Made by a program: the position numbers and the translations under genes
Notes under the pieces: model-generated
Database searches by the model: none
What the model was told of the DNA's origin: nothing
Seen by the model: only the letters and a program-made list of their open reading frames with translations
Origin: Odontesthes bonariensis
Taxonomy: Eukaryota; Chordata; Actinopteri; Atheriniformes; Atherinopsidae
Direction: 5' to 3'
DNA length: 64,000 nt
Assembly: GCF_027942865.1 (NCBI RefSeq)
Contig: NC_134527.1
Location: forward strand, 664,248-728,247
Part shown: piece by piece, positions 1 to 11,826 of the stretch
Numbering within the stretch: position 1 is the first letter of the stretch
How the letters are laid out: each line of letters begins with the position of its first letter

Positions 1-3000
1 CTCTCACTCTGCCGTCTCACTCTGCCCTCTCACTCTGCTGTCTCACTCTGCCCTCTCACTCTGCCGTCTCACTCTGCCCTCTCACTCTGCCGTCTCACTC
101 TGCTGTCTCACTCTGCCGTCTCACTCTGCCCTCTCGCTCTGCCCTCTCACTCTGCCCTCTCGCTCTGCCCTCTCACTCTTCTGTCTCACTCTGCCCTCTC
201 GCTCTGCCCTCTCGCTCTGCCCTCTCGCTCTGCCGTCTCACTCTGCCCTCTCACTCTGCCCTCTCGCTCTGCCCTCTCGCTCTGCCCTCTCACTCTGCCC
301 TCTCGCTCTGCCCTCTCGCTCTGCCCTCTCGCTCTGCCCTCTCGCTCTGCCGTCTCACTCTGCCGTCTCACTCTTCTCTCTCACTCTTCTCTCTCACTCT
401 GCCCTCTCACTCTGCCGTCTCACTCTGCCCTCTCACTCTGCCCTCTCGCTCTGCCCTCTCACTCTGCCCTCTCGCTCTGCCCTCTCGCTCTGCCGTCTCA
501 CTCTGCCGTCTCACTCTTCTCTCTCACTCTTCTCTCTCACTCTGCCCTCTCACTCTGCCGTCTCGCTCTGCCCTCTCGCTCTGCCCTCTCGCTCTGCCGT
601 CTCACTCTGCCGTCTCACTCTGCCCTCTCACTCTGCCCTCTCACTCTGCCCTCTCACTCTGCCGTCTCACTCTGCCCTCTCACTCTGCTGTCTCACTCTG
701 CCGTCTCACTCTGCTGTCTCACTCTGCCGTCTCACTCTGCCGTCTCGCTCTGCCGTCTCACTCTGCCCTCTCACTCTTCTCTCTCACTCTTCTCTCTCAC
801 TCTGCCCTCTCACTCTGCCGTCTCACTCTGCCCTCTCACTCTGCCCTCTCGCTCTGCCCTCTCACTCTGCCCTCTCACTCTGCCCTCTCGCTCTGCCCTC
901 TCGCTCTGCCGTCTCACTCTTCTCTCTCACTCTTCTCTCTCACTCTGCCCTCTCACTCTGCTGTCTCACTCTGCCGTCTCACTCTGCCGTCTCACTCTGC
1001 CGTCTCACTCTGCCGTCTCGCTCTGCCGTCTCGCTCTGCCGTCTCGCTCTGCCGTCTCACTCTGCCGTCTCACTCTGCCGTCTCACTCTGCCGTCTCACT
1101 CTGCCCTCTCACTCTGCCGTCTCACTCTGCCGTCTCGCTCTGCCCTCTCGCTCTGCCGTCTCACTTTGCCGTCTCACTCTGCCCTCTCACTCTGCCGTCT
1201 CGCTCTGCCCTCTCACTTTGCCGTCTCACTCTGCCCTCTCACTCTGCCGTCTCGCTCTGCCCTCTCACTCTGCCGTCTCGCTCTGCCCTCTCGCTCTGCC
1301 CTCTCGCTCTGCCCTCTCGCTCTGCCCTCTCGCTCTGCCCTCTCGCTCTGCCCTCTCGCTCTGCCCTCTCGCTCTGCCCTCTCGCTCTGCCCTCTCGCTC
1401 TGCCCTCTCACTCTGCCGTCTCACTCTGCCCTCTCACTCTGCCCTCTCGCTCTGCCCTCTCACTCTGCCGTCTCACTCTGCCGTCTCACTCTGCCCTCTC
1501 ACTCTGCCCTCTCGCTCTGCCCTCTCGCTCTGCCGTCTCACTCTGCCCTCTCGCTCTGCCCTCTCGCTCTGCCCTCTCGCTCTGCCCTCTCACTCTTCTC
1601 TCTCACTCTTCTCTCTCACTCTGCCCTCTCACTCTGCCGTCTCACTCTGCCCTCTCACTCTGCCCTCTCGCTCTGCCCTCTCACTCTGCCCTCTCACTCT
1701 GCCCTCTCGCTCTGCCCTCTCGCTCTGCCGTCTCACTCTTCTCTCTCACTCTTCTCTCTCACTCTGCCCTCTCACTCTGCTGTCTCACTCTGCCGTCTCA
1801 CTCTGCCGTCTCACTCTGCCGTCTCACTCTGCCGTCTCGCTCTGCCGTCTCGCTCTGCCGTCTCGCTCTGCCGTCTCACTCTGCCGTCTCACTCTGCCGT
1901 CTCACTCTGCCGTCTCACTCTGCCCTCTCACTCTGCCGTCTCACTCTGCCGTCTCGCTCTGCCCTCTCGCTCTGCCGTCTCACTTTGCCGTCTCACTCTG
2001 CCCTCTCACTCTGCCGTCTCGCTCTGCCCTCTCACTTTGCCGTCTCACTCTGCCCTCTCACTCTGCCGTCTCGCTCTGCCCTCTCACTCTGCCGTCTCGC
2101 TCTGCCCTCTCGCTCTGCCCTCTCGCTCTGCCCTCTCGCTCTGCCCTCTCGCTCTGCCCTCTCGCTCTGCCCTCTCGCTCTGCCCTCTCGCTCTGCCCTC
2201 TCGCTCTGCCCTCTCACTCTGCCGTCTCACTCTGCCCTCTCACTCTGCCCTCTCGCTCTGCCCTCTCACTCTGCCGTCTCACTCTGCCGTCTCACTCTGC
2301 CCTCTCACTCTGCCCTCTCGCTCTGCCCTCTCGCTCTGCCGTCTCACTCTGCCCTCTCGCTCTGCCCTCTCGCTCTGCCCTCTCGCTCTGCCCTCTCACT
2401 CTGCCGTCTCACTCTGCCCTCTCACTCTGCCCTCTCACTCTGCCGTCTCACTCTGCCCTCTCACTCTGCCGTCTCACTCTGCCGTCTCACTCTGCCGTCT
2501 CACTCTGCCGTCTCACTCTGCCCTCTCACTCTGCCGTCTCACTCTGCCGTCTCACTCTGCCCTCTCACTCTGCCCTCTCACTCTGCCGTCTCACTCTGCC
2601 CTCTCACTCTGCCGTCTCACTCTGCCGTCTCACTCTGCCGTCTCACTCTGCCGTCTCACTCTGCCCTCTCACTCTGCCGTCTCACTCTGCCGTCTCACTC
2701 TGCCCTCTCACTCTGCCCTCTCACTCTGCCGTCTCACTCTGCCCTCTCACTCTGCCCTCTCGCTCTGCCCTCTCGCTCTGCCCTCTCACTCTGCCGTCTC
2801 ACTCTTCTCTCTCACTCTTCTCTCTCACTCTGCCCTCTCACTCTGCCGTCTCACTCTGCCCTCTCACTCTGCCCTCTCGCTCTTCCCTCTCGCTCTGCCG
2901 TCTCACTCTGCCGTCTCACTCTGCCCTCTCACTCTGCCCTCTCACTCTGCCCTCTCGCTCTGCCCTCTCGCTCCGCCCTCTCGCTCTGCCGTCTCACTCT

Positions 3001-5119
3001 TCTCTCTCACTCTTCTCTCTCACTCTGCCCTCTCACTCTGCTGTCTCACTCTGCCGTCTCACTCTGCCGTCTCACTCTGCCGTCTCACTCTGCCGTCTCG
3101 CTCTGCCGTCTCACTCTGCCCTCTCACTCTGCCCTCTCACTCTGCCCTCTCGCTCTGCCGTCTCGCTCTGCCCTCTCACTCTGCCCTCTCACTCTGCCCT
3201 CTCACTCTGCCCTCTCACTCTGCCCTCTCACTCTGCCGTCTCGCTCTGCCCTCTCACTCTGCCCTCTCACTCTGCCCTCTCACTCTGCCGTCTCCCTCTG
3301 CCCTCTCCCTCTGCCCTCTCCCTCTGCCCTCTCGCTCTGCCCTCTCCCTCTGCCGTCTCACTCTGCCCTCTCACTCTGCCGTCTCACTCTGCCCTCTCGC
3401 TCTGCCCTCTCGCTCTGCCCTCTCACTCTGCCGTCTCACTCTGCCCTCTCACTCTGCCGTCTCACTCTTCTCTCTCACTCTGCCCTCTCACTCTGCCCTC
3501 TCACTCTTCTCTCTCACTCTGCCCTCTCACTCTGCCCTCTCACTCTGCCCTCTCACTCTGCCCTCTCGCTCTGCCCTCTCGCTCTGCCCTCTCGCTCTGC
3601 CCTCTCGCTCTGCCCTCTCACTCTGCCCTCTCACTCTGCCCTCTCGCTCTGCCCTCTCACTCTGCTCTCTCACTCTGCCCTCTCACTCTGCTCTCTCACT
3701 CTGCCCTCTCGCTCTGCCCTCTCACTCTGCTCTCTCACTCTGCCCTCTCACTCTGCCCTCTCACTCTGCCCTCTCACTCTGCCGTCTCACTCTGCCGTCT
3801 CACTCTTCTCTCTCACTCTGCCCTCTCACTCTGCCCTCTCACTCTGCCGTCTCACTCTTCTCTCTCACTCTGCCCTCTCGCTCTGCCCTCTCACTCTGCT
3901 CTCTCACTCTGCCCTCTCACTCTGCCCTCTCGCTCTGCCCTCTCACTCTGCCGTCTCCCTCTGCCCTCTCCCTCTGCCCTCTCCCTCTGCCCTCTCGCTC
4001 TGCCCTCTCCCTCTGCCGTCTCACTCTGCCCTCTCACTCTGCCGTCTCACTCTTCCCTCTCGCTCTGCCCTCTCGCTCTGCCCTCTCACTCTGCCGTCTC
4101 ACTCTGCCCTCTCACTCTGCCGTCTCACTCTTCTCTCTCACTCTGCCCTCTCACTCTGCCCTCTCACTCTTCTCTCTCACTCTGCCCTCTCACTCTGCCC
4201 TCTCACTCTGCCCTCTCACTCTGCCCTCTCACTCTGCCCTCTCGCTCTGCCCTCTCGCTCTGCCCTCTCGCTCTGCCCTCTCACTCTGCCCTCTCACTCT
4301 GCCCTCTCGCTCTGCCCTCTCACTCTGCTCTCTCACTCTGCCCTCTCACTCTGCTCTCTCACTCTGCCCTCTCGCTCTGCCCTCTCACTCTGCTCTCTCA
4401 CTCTGCCCTCTCACTCTGCCCTCTCACTCTGCCGTCTCACTCTGCCGTCTCACTCTTCTCTCTCACTCTGCCCTCTCACTCTGCCCTCTCACTCTGCCCT
4501 CTCACTCTGCCGTCTCACTCTTCTCTCTCACTCTGCCCTCTCGCTCTGCCCTCTCACTCTGCTCTCTCACTCTGCCCTCTCACTCTGCCCTCTCGCTCTG
4601 CCCTCTCACTCTGCCGTCTCCCTCTGCCCTCTCCCTCTGCCCTCTCCCTCTGCCCTCTCGCTCTGCCCTCTCCCTCTGCCGTCTCACTCTGCCCTCTCAC
4701 TCTGCCGTCTCACTCTTCCCTCTCGCTCTGCCCTCTCGCTCTGCCCTCTCACTCTGCCGTCTCACTCTGCCCTCTCACTCTGCCGTCTCACTCTTCTCTC
4801 TCACTCTGCCCTCTCACTCTGCCCTCTCACTCTGCCCTCTCACTCTGCCGTCTCACTCTGCCGTCTCACTCTTCTCTCTCACTCTGCCCTCTCACTCTGC
4901 CCTCTCACTCTGCCCTCTCACTCTGCCCTCTCACTCTGCCGTCTCACTCTTCTCTCTCACTCTGCCGTCTCACTCTGCCCTCTCACTCTGCCATCTCACT
5001 CTGCCCTCTCACTCTGCCGTCTCACTCTGCCGTCTCACTCTGCCGTCTCACTCTGCCCTCTCACTCTGCCCTCTCACTCTTCTCTCTCACTGCCCTCTCA
5101 CTCTGCCGTCTCACTCTGC
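1..5119. repeat. 13-bp minisatellite (CTCACTCTGCCST-type), about 5.1 kb, in DNase II-like intron 2
   Basis: The unit is ctcactctgccct/ctcactctgccgt, with variants ctgctgt, cttctct, ctcgctctg and ctccctctg. Because 13 is not a multiple of 3 and the unit has no stop, three units give a 13-codon period and the whole array reads open in several frames, so the very long 'proteins' here are artefacts. The array continues past the left edge. Larger blocks repeat inside it: the rare ctttgcc variant recurs about 820 bp apart (near 1163/1215 and 1983/2035), and the ctccctctg cluster recurs about every 660 bp (near 3291, 3953 and 4616). It lies just downstream of exon 2 of the minus-strand gene, so it is probably intronic. 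Confidence 0.95.
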
Positions 5120-5190
5120 TTTCAGTGTGAGTAAAGTTTCAGAGTTTTTAGATGTACATCATTTCTCTGGAGTGTGACAGTGAGACTCAC

Positions 5191-5531
5191 CATTGTTCTG
5201 ATAGATCTAAAGAGGGGCTTCAGAGTGTTTGCCAGGGCGCCGTTAGGATTATTGATCCGCGTCAACTTTGTGACTTTTGCTTTTGGATCAATGTAGAGAT
5301 AATTCAGACCAGCGGGGCCCTTGTATAAGATGTACCTGAGGATGGAGAGGGGGGGGGTAACCACACTGAACAAACTGTATTCATGCCTTACAAAGGATTC
5401 ACTGAGAGGCGCCGGTACTTCAAAGTGTGGCCTCACCAGTCCACTGCTTGATTGCTTTCATCTTTGCAGGTCACGGCGGTGCCGTCACAGGCCCAGCTGA
5501 GCAGACCGACGGTCAGGATGAACCTCCACAT
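5191..5531 (-). CDS. dnase2: Deoxyribonuclease II family gene, exons 1 and 2 (5' part only)
   Basis: Exon 1 is 5437-5531 and starts with a signal peptide (MWRFILTVGLLSWACDG), then CKDESNQAVDW. Exon 2 is 5191-5335 and reads YILYKGPAGLNYLYIDPKAK followed by GALANTLKPLFR. The junctions are canonical: donor GTGAGG below 5437, acceptor ending CCTCAG above 5335, donor GTGAGT below 5191. The two exons join in phase through a split Trp codon to give exactly 80 codons. The order signal peptide, C-x(7)-VDW-x(3)-YK, YLYID and GALxxTLxPLFR is that of the N-terminus of DNase II, a lysosomal acid endonuclease that degrades DNA from engulfed cells. The two catalytic HxK motifs would lie in exons beyond the left edge. 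The paralogue (dnase2 or dnase2b) is unresolved; the loop after YK is shorter than in the human alpha form. Confidence 0.8.
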
Positions 5532-5535
5532 CGTT

Positions 5536-6983
5536 CCCTGAAACAGACGGAAACGCTGCAGCACCATAACTGGGTTCACGCAGAAGTTAACCCTTTAACC
5601 CTTTGTGCGGTCTTAACATTGTGTTTACTCCCCTTGTCCTACGGGTCAGAAATGCCCCGCCCTACCAAAGCCCCAAAATAAAGCAACTTAATTGAATTTT
5701 AAATCTAAAATCTCTTTTGCATGATGAAACCACCTGTTATTTATCTATTCAACTCAATTCAATACATTTTTTATCATGTATGTTATGTTACACAATACAA
5801 AAAGACAATCAGCAGTTTTCAGGATAACACTTTTTTTTTTTTTTGGTCAGTTGGACCAACAGTTTTCTTATTTTCTCAGTTTTCTTTTACATAATAAAGG
5901 TTTATTATTGCTATTATATAAATATGAAGTAATTACTTCTGAATTAATTATATTGAAAGGGAAAAAAACAGTGAACTTTTTTCTGCTGTTTAAATGTTTT
6001 TGTAATTCACGGGTCAGAAATGACCCATAAGACGTGGGTCAGATACCAGCATCTGACCCACGTCTGAGGTACCAGAGGTACCAGAGGGATGTTTTATCCT
6101 CACACATAGCATCAGGCTCACATCCATTACGACCAGATTTACATTTAATGACGAGGGCTTTGCTGCGAGACTGTGCCAGAACCAGAGGAACCGGCTGCCC
6201 TGCACTGGGCTGCTTTACAGAACCAAGCCTCTATTTGAATAACAAATCAGAAGGAATATCTCGGTAGTTTATTCTTTAACATTATTTATTAGTAAATCAA
6301 ACATAGACTTTGCTAAAGCTCTTCACTGCTTTTATAATTGCTATAACATTTGATTTTAGTAAAGAAATTCAAGCATTTTATTATGAACAAAAGTGAAGTG
6401 AATGAATTTTTTCACGTTGTAGAGCAGAGATATATGTGGACCTGAGCCACTGTTTCACTGCATTATTTCATCATTCAGCCCTCAATAAGATCAGACTTTA
6501 ACCTCAGTCTGTGGTCAGAGAGGTGCTCTGCAGAGGAGTGGAACAACTCTTATTTATGGATTCAACATGTTGAATTTTAAACACTTTTAAACTATTTAAA
6601 ACACTTTTAAACCATTTTAAACTCTTTTAAACACTTTTAAACACTTTGAAACGAATCACACACAGATGCACTACTTACTTTGCTGAAGGAATCAGACGGC
6701 GTCCTCAGCTCCAAACGTTTCTGCACCAGCTCTGGGACTTTATGGCCCCCCGTCTGCTCGGCCTTCCTTCCACTCGCAGTCATTTACGGGAAGAAAGCTG
6801 AAAACATGTTTGCTTTTCTCTTTGGAAACAGGGAACTTCGACCCCAAATCGTGATGAAACAAACTGAACCAAAGTCAACTTCTATTTCTCTGGAAATGAA
6901 CCGATTTTTACACTTTCAGCTCCAGTTCCAGCTGGACTGGTCCCTGTGAGTCCTGATCACATGACCTCGGGCTCTGATCTGAT
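5536..6983. other. AT-rich upstream/intergenic region of the DNase II-like gene
   Basis: No convincing coding exon is visible. The stretch 5590-6065 carries two copies of a gggtcagaaatg motif (near 5643 and 6010) and a short palindrome of gacccacgtc/gacgtgggtc around 6033-6065, which suggests a degenerate dispersed element. A short imperfect repeat of aaacacttttaaac lies at 6575-6650. The minus-strand promoter should be just above 5531; no clear TATA box was seen. Confidence 0.4.
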
Positions 6984-7311
6984 CTGTTGCTCACAGGCTT
7001 TTATTTTGTAAAAGTCTGCTGCTCACAGGCTTTTATTTTGTAAAAGTCTGCTGCTCACAGGCTTTTATTTTGTAAAAGTCTGTTTCTCACATGCTTTTAT
7101 TTTGTAAAAGTCTGTTGCTCACAGGCTTTTATTTTGTAAAAGTCTGCTGCTCACAGGCTTTTATTTTGTAAAAGTCTGCTGCTCACAGGCTTTTATTTTG
7201 TAAAAGTCTGTTGCTCACAGGCTTTTATTTTGTAAAAGTCTGTTGCTCACAGGCTTTTATTTTGTAAAAGTCTGCTGCTCACAGGCTTTTATTCTGTAAA
7301 AGTCTGCTGCT
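6984..7311. repeat. 32-bp minisatellite, about 10 copies
   Basis: The unit is about tgctcacaggcttttatt followed by ttgtaaaagtctg. Successive tcacagg starts are exactly 32 bp apart (6991, 7023 and onward). Copies differ at only a few bases, so the array is young or homogenised. Confidence 0.95.
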
Positions 7312-7351
7312 GTGGAACAGGAAAAGAAAGTAATCGGCGGATCCACCAAAC

Positions 7352-7790
7352 ATGGAGAAGGGTACGGAACTTTTACTCGGCCATTTTCATGTTAAAGTTC
7401 TTCCAGACGGCGGAGTCGACAGAACCAAAGTCATCTGTAAACACTGCCAAGTTGAATTGTCTTCTCAGCGTAGTAGTTCCAGTCTAAAATATCACTTAAA
7501 GGCAAAGCACACAACTGATAGCAGCAAGTCATTCAAGGAAACAGACAGTGGAGCGAGGCTTCTACATAAAAACTACAGAAAGATGCTGATGTTAAAAGTG
7601 TGTTTGCACAACAAATGTTATGGCACTTTCATTCATATGGCAGCACATTTAAAATAAAGCTAAATGCTAAAAGCTATACGCTACTTTTGGATTCATTTTT
7701 GGATTCTGCGTACAAATGCGATTAATCGTGATTAATCAGGGAAATCATGTGAATAATTAGATTAAACATTTTAATCGTTGCCCAGCCCTG
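7352..7790 (+). mobile_element. hAT transposon remnant with BED-type zinc finger
   Basis: A 101-codon frame (7352-7657) starts MEKGTELLLGHFHVKVLPDG and contains ICKHC, then about 20 residues, then LKYHLKAKH. That is the C-x2-C and H-x4-H spacing of a BED finger, typical of the N-terminus of hAT transposases (ZBED-like). No transposase core follows, so the element is internally deleted. About 20 bp beyond the frame the sequence becomes ATTAATCG/GATTAAT-rich and ends cgttgcccagccctg at 7790, a typical hAT terminus. I could not place the left terminus, and no target duplication was seen. Confidence 0.6.
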
Positions 7791-7796
7791 GTTTAA

Positions 7797-8377
7797 AGCT
7801 GCAGTCTGCAGGATTTGTTGTTGTCATACGTAAAGTCCTACTTTTTGGCATTTTAAGAGTTTACATGATCTATCAGAACGCTTGAAGTTGAAAACGGTGA
7901 CCTCCGTAGTCGCGAAATGCAAGAAATGCTTATTTTTTAACTGAAAAATAAAAAGTTATTCAACTTCCTGTCCCGCCCCTTCAAAACACATGAGAACTCG
8001 TGCACGTAGACGTGCACGCCAGATGCGCCTACACGACTCCTCATTCATCAACTCACCTGTCATTTGCGATCATGGAAGACACAGTAAGTAGACTAGCCCG
8101 TAATGAAGTTCAATAGTCCAGATAAATAAGCGTGGGGACGAGCCTACCTTGTATCGCGCGTGCACAATCGGTGATTGACAGGCAGCAGAGCCCAGCTCGT
8201 AACCTGATTGGTTACCTTTTACCGGTCCAGTCTGCAGTTTTGTAAACAAACCTGCTGGCTTTGGAGGGACCTAGCGGGACAAATAGGGGATCTAGAGAAC
8301 TCATTTTTTTTTTGTATTGGGGTATTTAATGTACTAGTTCCAGGCATTATGCTTAAAAAGAGTTGCAGACTGCAGCT
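7797..8377. mobile_element. TTAA-flanked MITE with AGCTGCAGTCTGCA inverted termini
   Basis: The left end (after TTAA at 7793-7796) is AGCTGCAGTCTGCA and the right end is TGCAGACTGCAGCT followed by TTAA at 8378-8381, a perfect 14-bp inverted repeat around 581 bp. TTAA target duplications are characteristic of piggyBac and Kolobok superfamilies; which applies here is not known. It contains no transposase. A diverged, reverse-oriented relative appears to start near 21653. Confidence 0.75.
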
Positions 8378-8597
8378 TTAAAAGCTTTAGATTGTGGTTC
8401 AGGGCAGCATTTTATTACCCCAGAACTCTGCTGAACAGAGTCTGAGTTACAGAAAAACTGAAGATGACATCAGAGACACGTGTTTAGTGGTGAAGTTTCC
8501 AGATTTAAACACACATATATGAGTCGTAGTTTCCTGTGTGGCTGCTGCTTCATGCACCTGACACACAAAGAGTCTGAACCAGGAAACACAGAAACAG

Positions 8598-8980
8598 ACC
8601 TGAACCTGAGACCTGATCCTGAGACCTGAACCTGAACCTGAACCTGAACCTGAGACCTGAACCTGAGACCTGAACCCGAGACCTGAAACCGAGACCTGAA
8701 CCTGAGACCTGAAACCGAGACCTGAACCCGAGACCTGAACCTGAACCTGAGACCTGATCCTGAGACCTGAACCTGAACCTGAACCTGAACCTGAGACCCG
8801 AGACCTGAACCTGAGACCTGAACCTGAGACCTGAACCTGAGACCTGAACCTGAACCCGAGACCTGAACCTGAGACCTGAAACCGAGACCTGAACCCGAGA
8901 CCTAAACCTGAGACCTGAACCTGAACCCGAGACCTGAACCTGAGACCTGAAACCGAGACCTGAACCCGAGACCTGAACCT
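8598..8980. repeat. 6/12-bp minisatellite (CCTGAA / GAGACCTGAACC)
   Basis: A variable array of cctgaa and gagacctgaacc units without a clear single period. It is open in several frames purely because the 6-mers lack stop codons; no gene is called. Confidence 0.9.
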
Positions 8981-9036
8981 GGACTGAACGCAAAAACAAA
9001 ACCTAAAACATGAAACTAAAAACGAGAGTCCATGGG

Positions 9037-10568
9037 CGTGACAGAGCCCCCCCCCTCAAGGGGTGGATCCCAGACTACCCTTAAAAGACTGAGGGTGGGA
9101 GGGAGGGGCTCGAAGCCGGTCAGGCGGGGGACCAGAAACAGGCATGTGGCTGTGGTATCGGCTTCGGGCAGCAGGAGGTGGTGGTCTGGCGGACGTCCAG
9201 ACCGCAGACGGCGTGGCAGGAACAGGCGGTGGTCTGGCAGGCGCCCAGACCGCAGACGGCGTGGCAGGAACAGGCGGTGGTCTGGCGGACGTCCAGACCG
9301 CAGACGGCGTGGCAGGAACAGGCGGTGGTCTGGCGGACGTCCAGACCGCAGACGGCGTGGCAGGAACAGGCGGTGGTCTGGCGGACGTCCAGACCGCAGA
9401 CGGCGTGGCAGGAACAGGCGGTGGTCTGGCGGACGTCCAGACCGCAGACGGCGTGGCAGGAACAGGCGGTGGTCTGGTCGGCACCCAGACCTCCGTCGAC
9501 GTGGCAGGAGGAGGAGCCGGGAACCGTCCGACGGTCGGCCGGACGTCCGGCGGGGGGGGAGCCCCCCCTTTAAGGGATGGATCCCAGACATCCCCAATGT
9601 CTGGGGGTGGGAGGGAGGGGCTCGAAGTGGTGAGTCCATGGGCCGGGCCCCATGGGCTCTGAGGCTTTGTCGGGCCCTGTAGCCTCTTTGTCAGGCCCCG
9701 TGGGTTCTTGGTCGGGTTCTTGGTCGGGTTCTTAGTCGGGTTTCTGATCGGGTTCCTGGTCGGGATCCTGGTTGGGTTCCTGGTCGGTTTCTGGGACAGG
9801 CTCGTGGTCAGGTTCGAGGTCAAGTTCGTGACAGAGCCCCCCCCCTCAAGGGGTGGATCCCAGACTACCCTTAAAAGACTGAGGGTGGGAGGGAGGGGCT
9901 CGAAGCCGGTCAGGCGGGGGACCAGAAACAGGCATGTGGCTGTGGTATCGGCTTCGGGCAGCAGGAGGTGGTGGTCTGGCAGGCGCCCAGACCGCAGACG
10001 GCGTGGCAGGAACAGGCGGTGGTCTGGCGGACGTCCAGACCGCAGACGGCGTGGCAGGAACAGGCGGTGGTCTGGCGGACGTCCAGACCGCAGACGGCGT
10101 GGCAGGAACAGGCGGTGGTCTGGCGGACGTCCAGACCGCAGACGGCGTGGCAGGAACAGGCGGTGGTCTGGCGGACGTCCAGACCGCAGACGGCGTGGCA
10201 GGAACAGGCGGTGGTCTGGTCGGCACCCAGACCTCCGTCGACGTGGCAGGAGGAGGAGCCGGGAACCGTCCGACGGTCGGCCGGACGTCCGGCGGGGGGG
10301 GAGCCCCCCCTTTAAGGGATGGATCCCAGACATCCCCAATGTCTGGGGGTGGGAGGGAGGGGCTCGAAGTGGTGAGTCCATGGGCCGGGCCCCATGGGCT
10401 CTGAGGCTTTGTCGGGCCCTGTAGCCTCTTTGTCAGGCCCCGTGGGTTCTTGGTCGGGTTCTTGGTCGGGTTCTTAGTCGGGTTTCTGATCGGGTTCCTG
10501 GTCGGGATCCTGGTTGGGTTCCTGGTCGGTTTCTGGGACAGGCTCGTGGTCAGGTTCGAGGTCAAGTT
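9037..10568. repeat. Tandem duplication (790 bp + 742 bp), each copy holding a 48-bp GC-rich minisatellite
   Basis: Copy 1 (9037-9826) and copy 2 (9827-10568) are near-identical from cgtgacagagccccc through to ggtcaagttcg. Inside each lies an array of a 48-bp unit beginning ggtctggcggacgtccag (16-residue periods in any frame): six units before the divergent tctggtcggcacccag unit in copy 1 and five in copy 2. The 48-bp length difference equals one unit. All frames stay open here, which explains overlapping ORFs on both strands. Confidence 0.9.
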
Positions 10569-11029
10569 CGAGGTCAGGCTCGTGGTCGGGTTCTGGGTCG
10601 GGTTCTGGGACAGGCTCGTGGTCAGGTTCTGTGGTCCCGTGGTCAGGCCCTGTGGCCTCTTGGTCAGGTTCGTGGTCCGGCCCTGTGGCCTCGTGGTCAG
10701 GCTCGTGGTCAGACCCTGTGGCCTCGTGGTCAGGCTCTGGGGCCTCGTGGTCAGGCCCTGTGGCCTCTTGGTCAGGTTCGTGGTCAGGCCCTATGGCCTC
10801 GTGGTCAGGCTCTGGGGCCTCGTGGTCAGGCCCTATGGCATCTTGGTCAGGTTCGTGGTCAGGCCCTATGATCTCTTGGTCAGGTTAGTGGTCAGGCCCT
10901 GTGGCCTCTTGGTCAGGTTAGTGGTCAGGCCCTATGGCCTCGTGGTCAGGCCCTGTGGCCTCTTGTTCAGGCCCTGTGGCCTCTTGGTCAGGCTCAGGGT
11001 CAGAGGCTGAGGCCTCTGTGGCTGGGGCA
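10569..11029. repeat. Degenerate GTGGTCAGGCCCTGTGGCCT minisatellite
   Basis: An irregular repeat of about 16-36 bp built from gtggtcagg and ccctgtggcctc(g/t)tg. It is a continuation and divergence of the ggttcttggtcggg repeats that end each copy of the preceding duplication. Confidence 0.85.
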
Positions 11030-11826
11030 AGCTCTTGGAGGGCTGGGGCCAGCTCTTGGACGGCTGGGGCCAGCTCTGGGACGGCTGGGGCCAGGTCTGG
11101 GATGGCTGGGACCAGGTCTGGGACGGCTGGGGCCAGCTCTGGGACGGCTGGGGCCAGCTCTGGGACGGCGAGGCCCAGCTCTGGGACAGCTGGGGCCAGC
11201 TCTGGGACGGCTGGGGCCAGCTCTGGGACTGCTGGGGCCAGCTCTGGGACGGCTGGGGCCAGCTCTGGGACGGCGAGCTCTGGGACGGCTGGGGCCAGCT
11301 CTGGGACGGCTGGGGCCAGCTCTGGGACGGCGAGGCCCAGCTCTGGGACGGCTGGGGCCAGCTCTGGGACGGCGAGCTCTGGGACGGCTGGGGCCAGCTC
11401 TGGGACGGCAGGGCCCAGCTCTGGGACGGCGAGGCCCAGCTCTGGGACGGCGAGGCCCAGCTCTGGGACGGCTGGGGCCAGCTCTGGGACGGCGAGGCCC
11501 AGCTCTGGGACGGCTGGGGCCAGCTCTGGGACGGCTGGGGCCAGGTCTGGGACAGCTGGAGCCAGCTCTGGGACTGCTGGGCCCAGCTCTGGGACGGCTG
11601 GGGCCAGCTCTGGGACGGCTGGGGCCAGCTCTGGGACGGCGAGGCCCAGCTCTGGGACGGCTGGGGCCAGGTCTGGGACGGCTGGGGCCAGGTCTGGGAC
11701 GGCTGGAGCCAGCTCTGGGACGGCTGGGGCCAGGTCTGGGACGGCTGGAGCCAGCTCTGGGACTGCTTGGGCCAGCTCTGGGACGGCTGGGGCCAGCTCT
11801 GGGACGCCTGGGGCCAGCTCTGGGAC
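11030..11826. repeat. 21-bp minisatellite (GGCTGGGGCCAGCTCTGGGAC)
   Basis: About 38 copies of a 21-bp unit (7-codon period, apparent LWDGWGQ repeats). Variants gcgaggcccag and ggctggagcc are interspersed. It is G-rich on the plus strand. It abuts the 16-bp array at 11827 with almost no spacer. Confidence 0.95.

Noticed and set aside
1166-5177. Two overlapping open frames of over 1300 codons, Ser/Leu/Cys-rich
   Set aside because: They are the stop-free 13-bp repeat read in different frames; every frame and both strands behave alike, and there is no start context or splice signal.
9016-10565. GC-rich frames (RRWSGGRPDRRRRGRN, PPPVPATPSAVW) resembling proline-rich proteins
   Set aside because: 48-bp minisatellite duplicated in a 790-bp block; overlapping frames on both strands are equally long.
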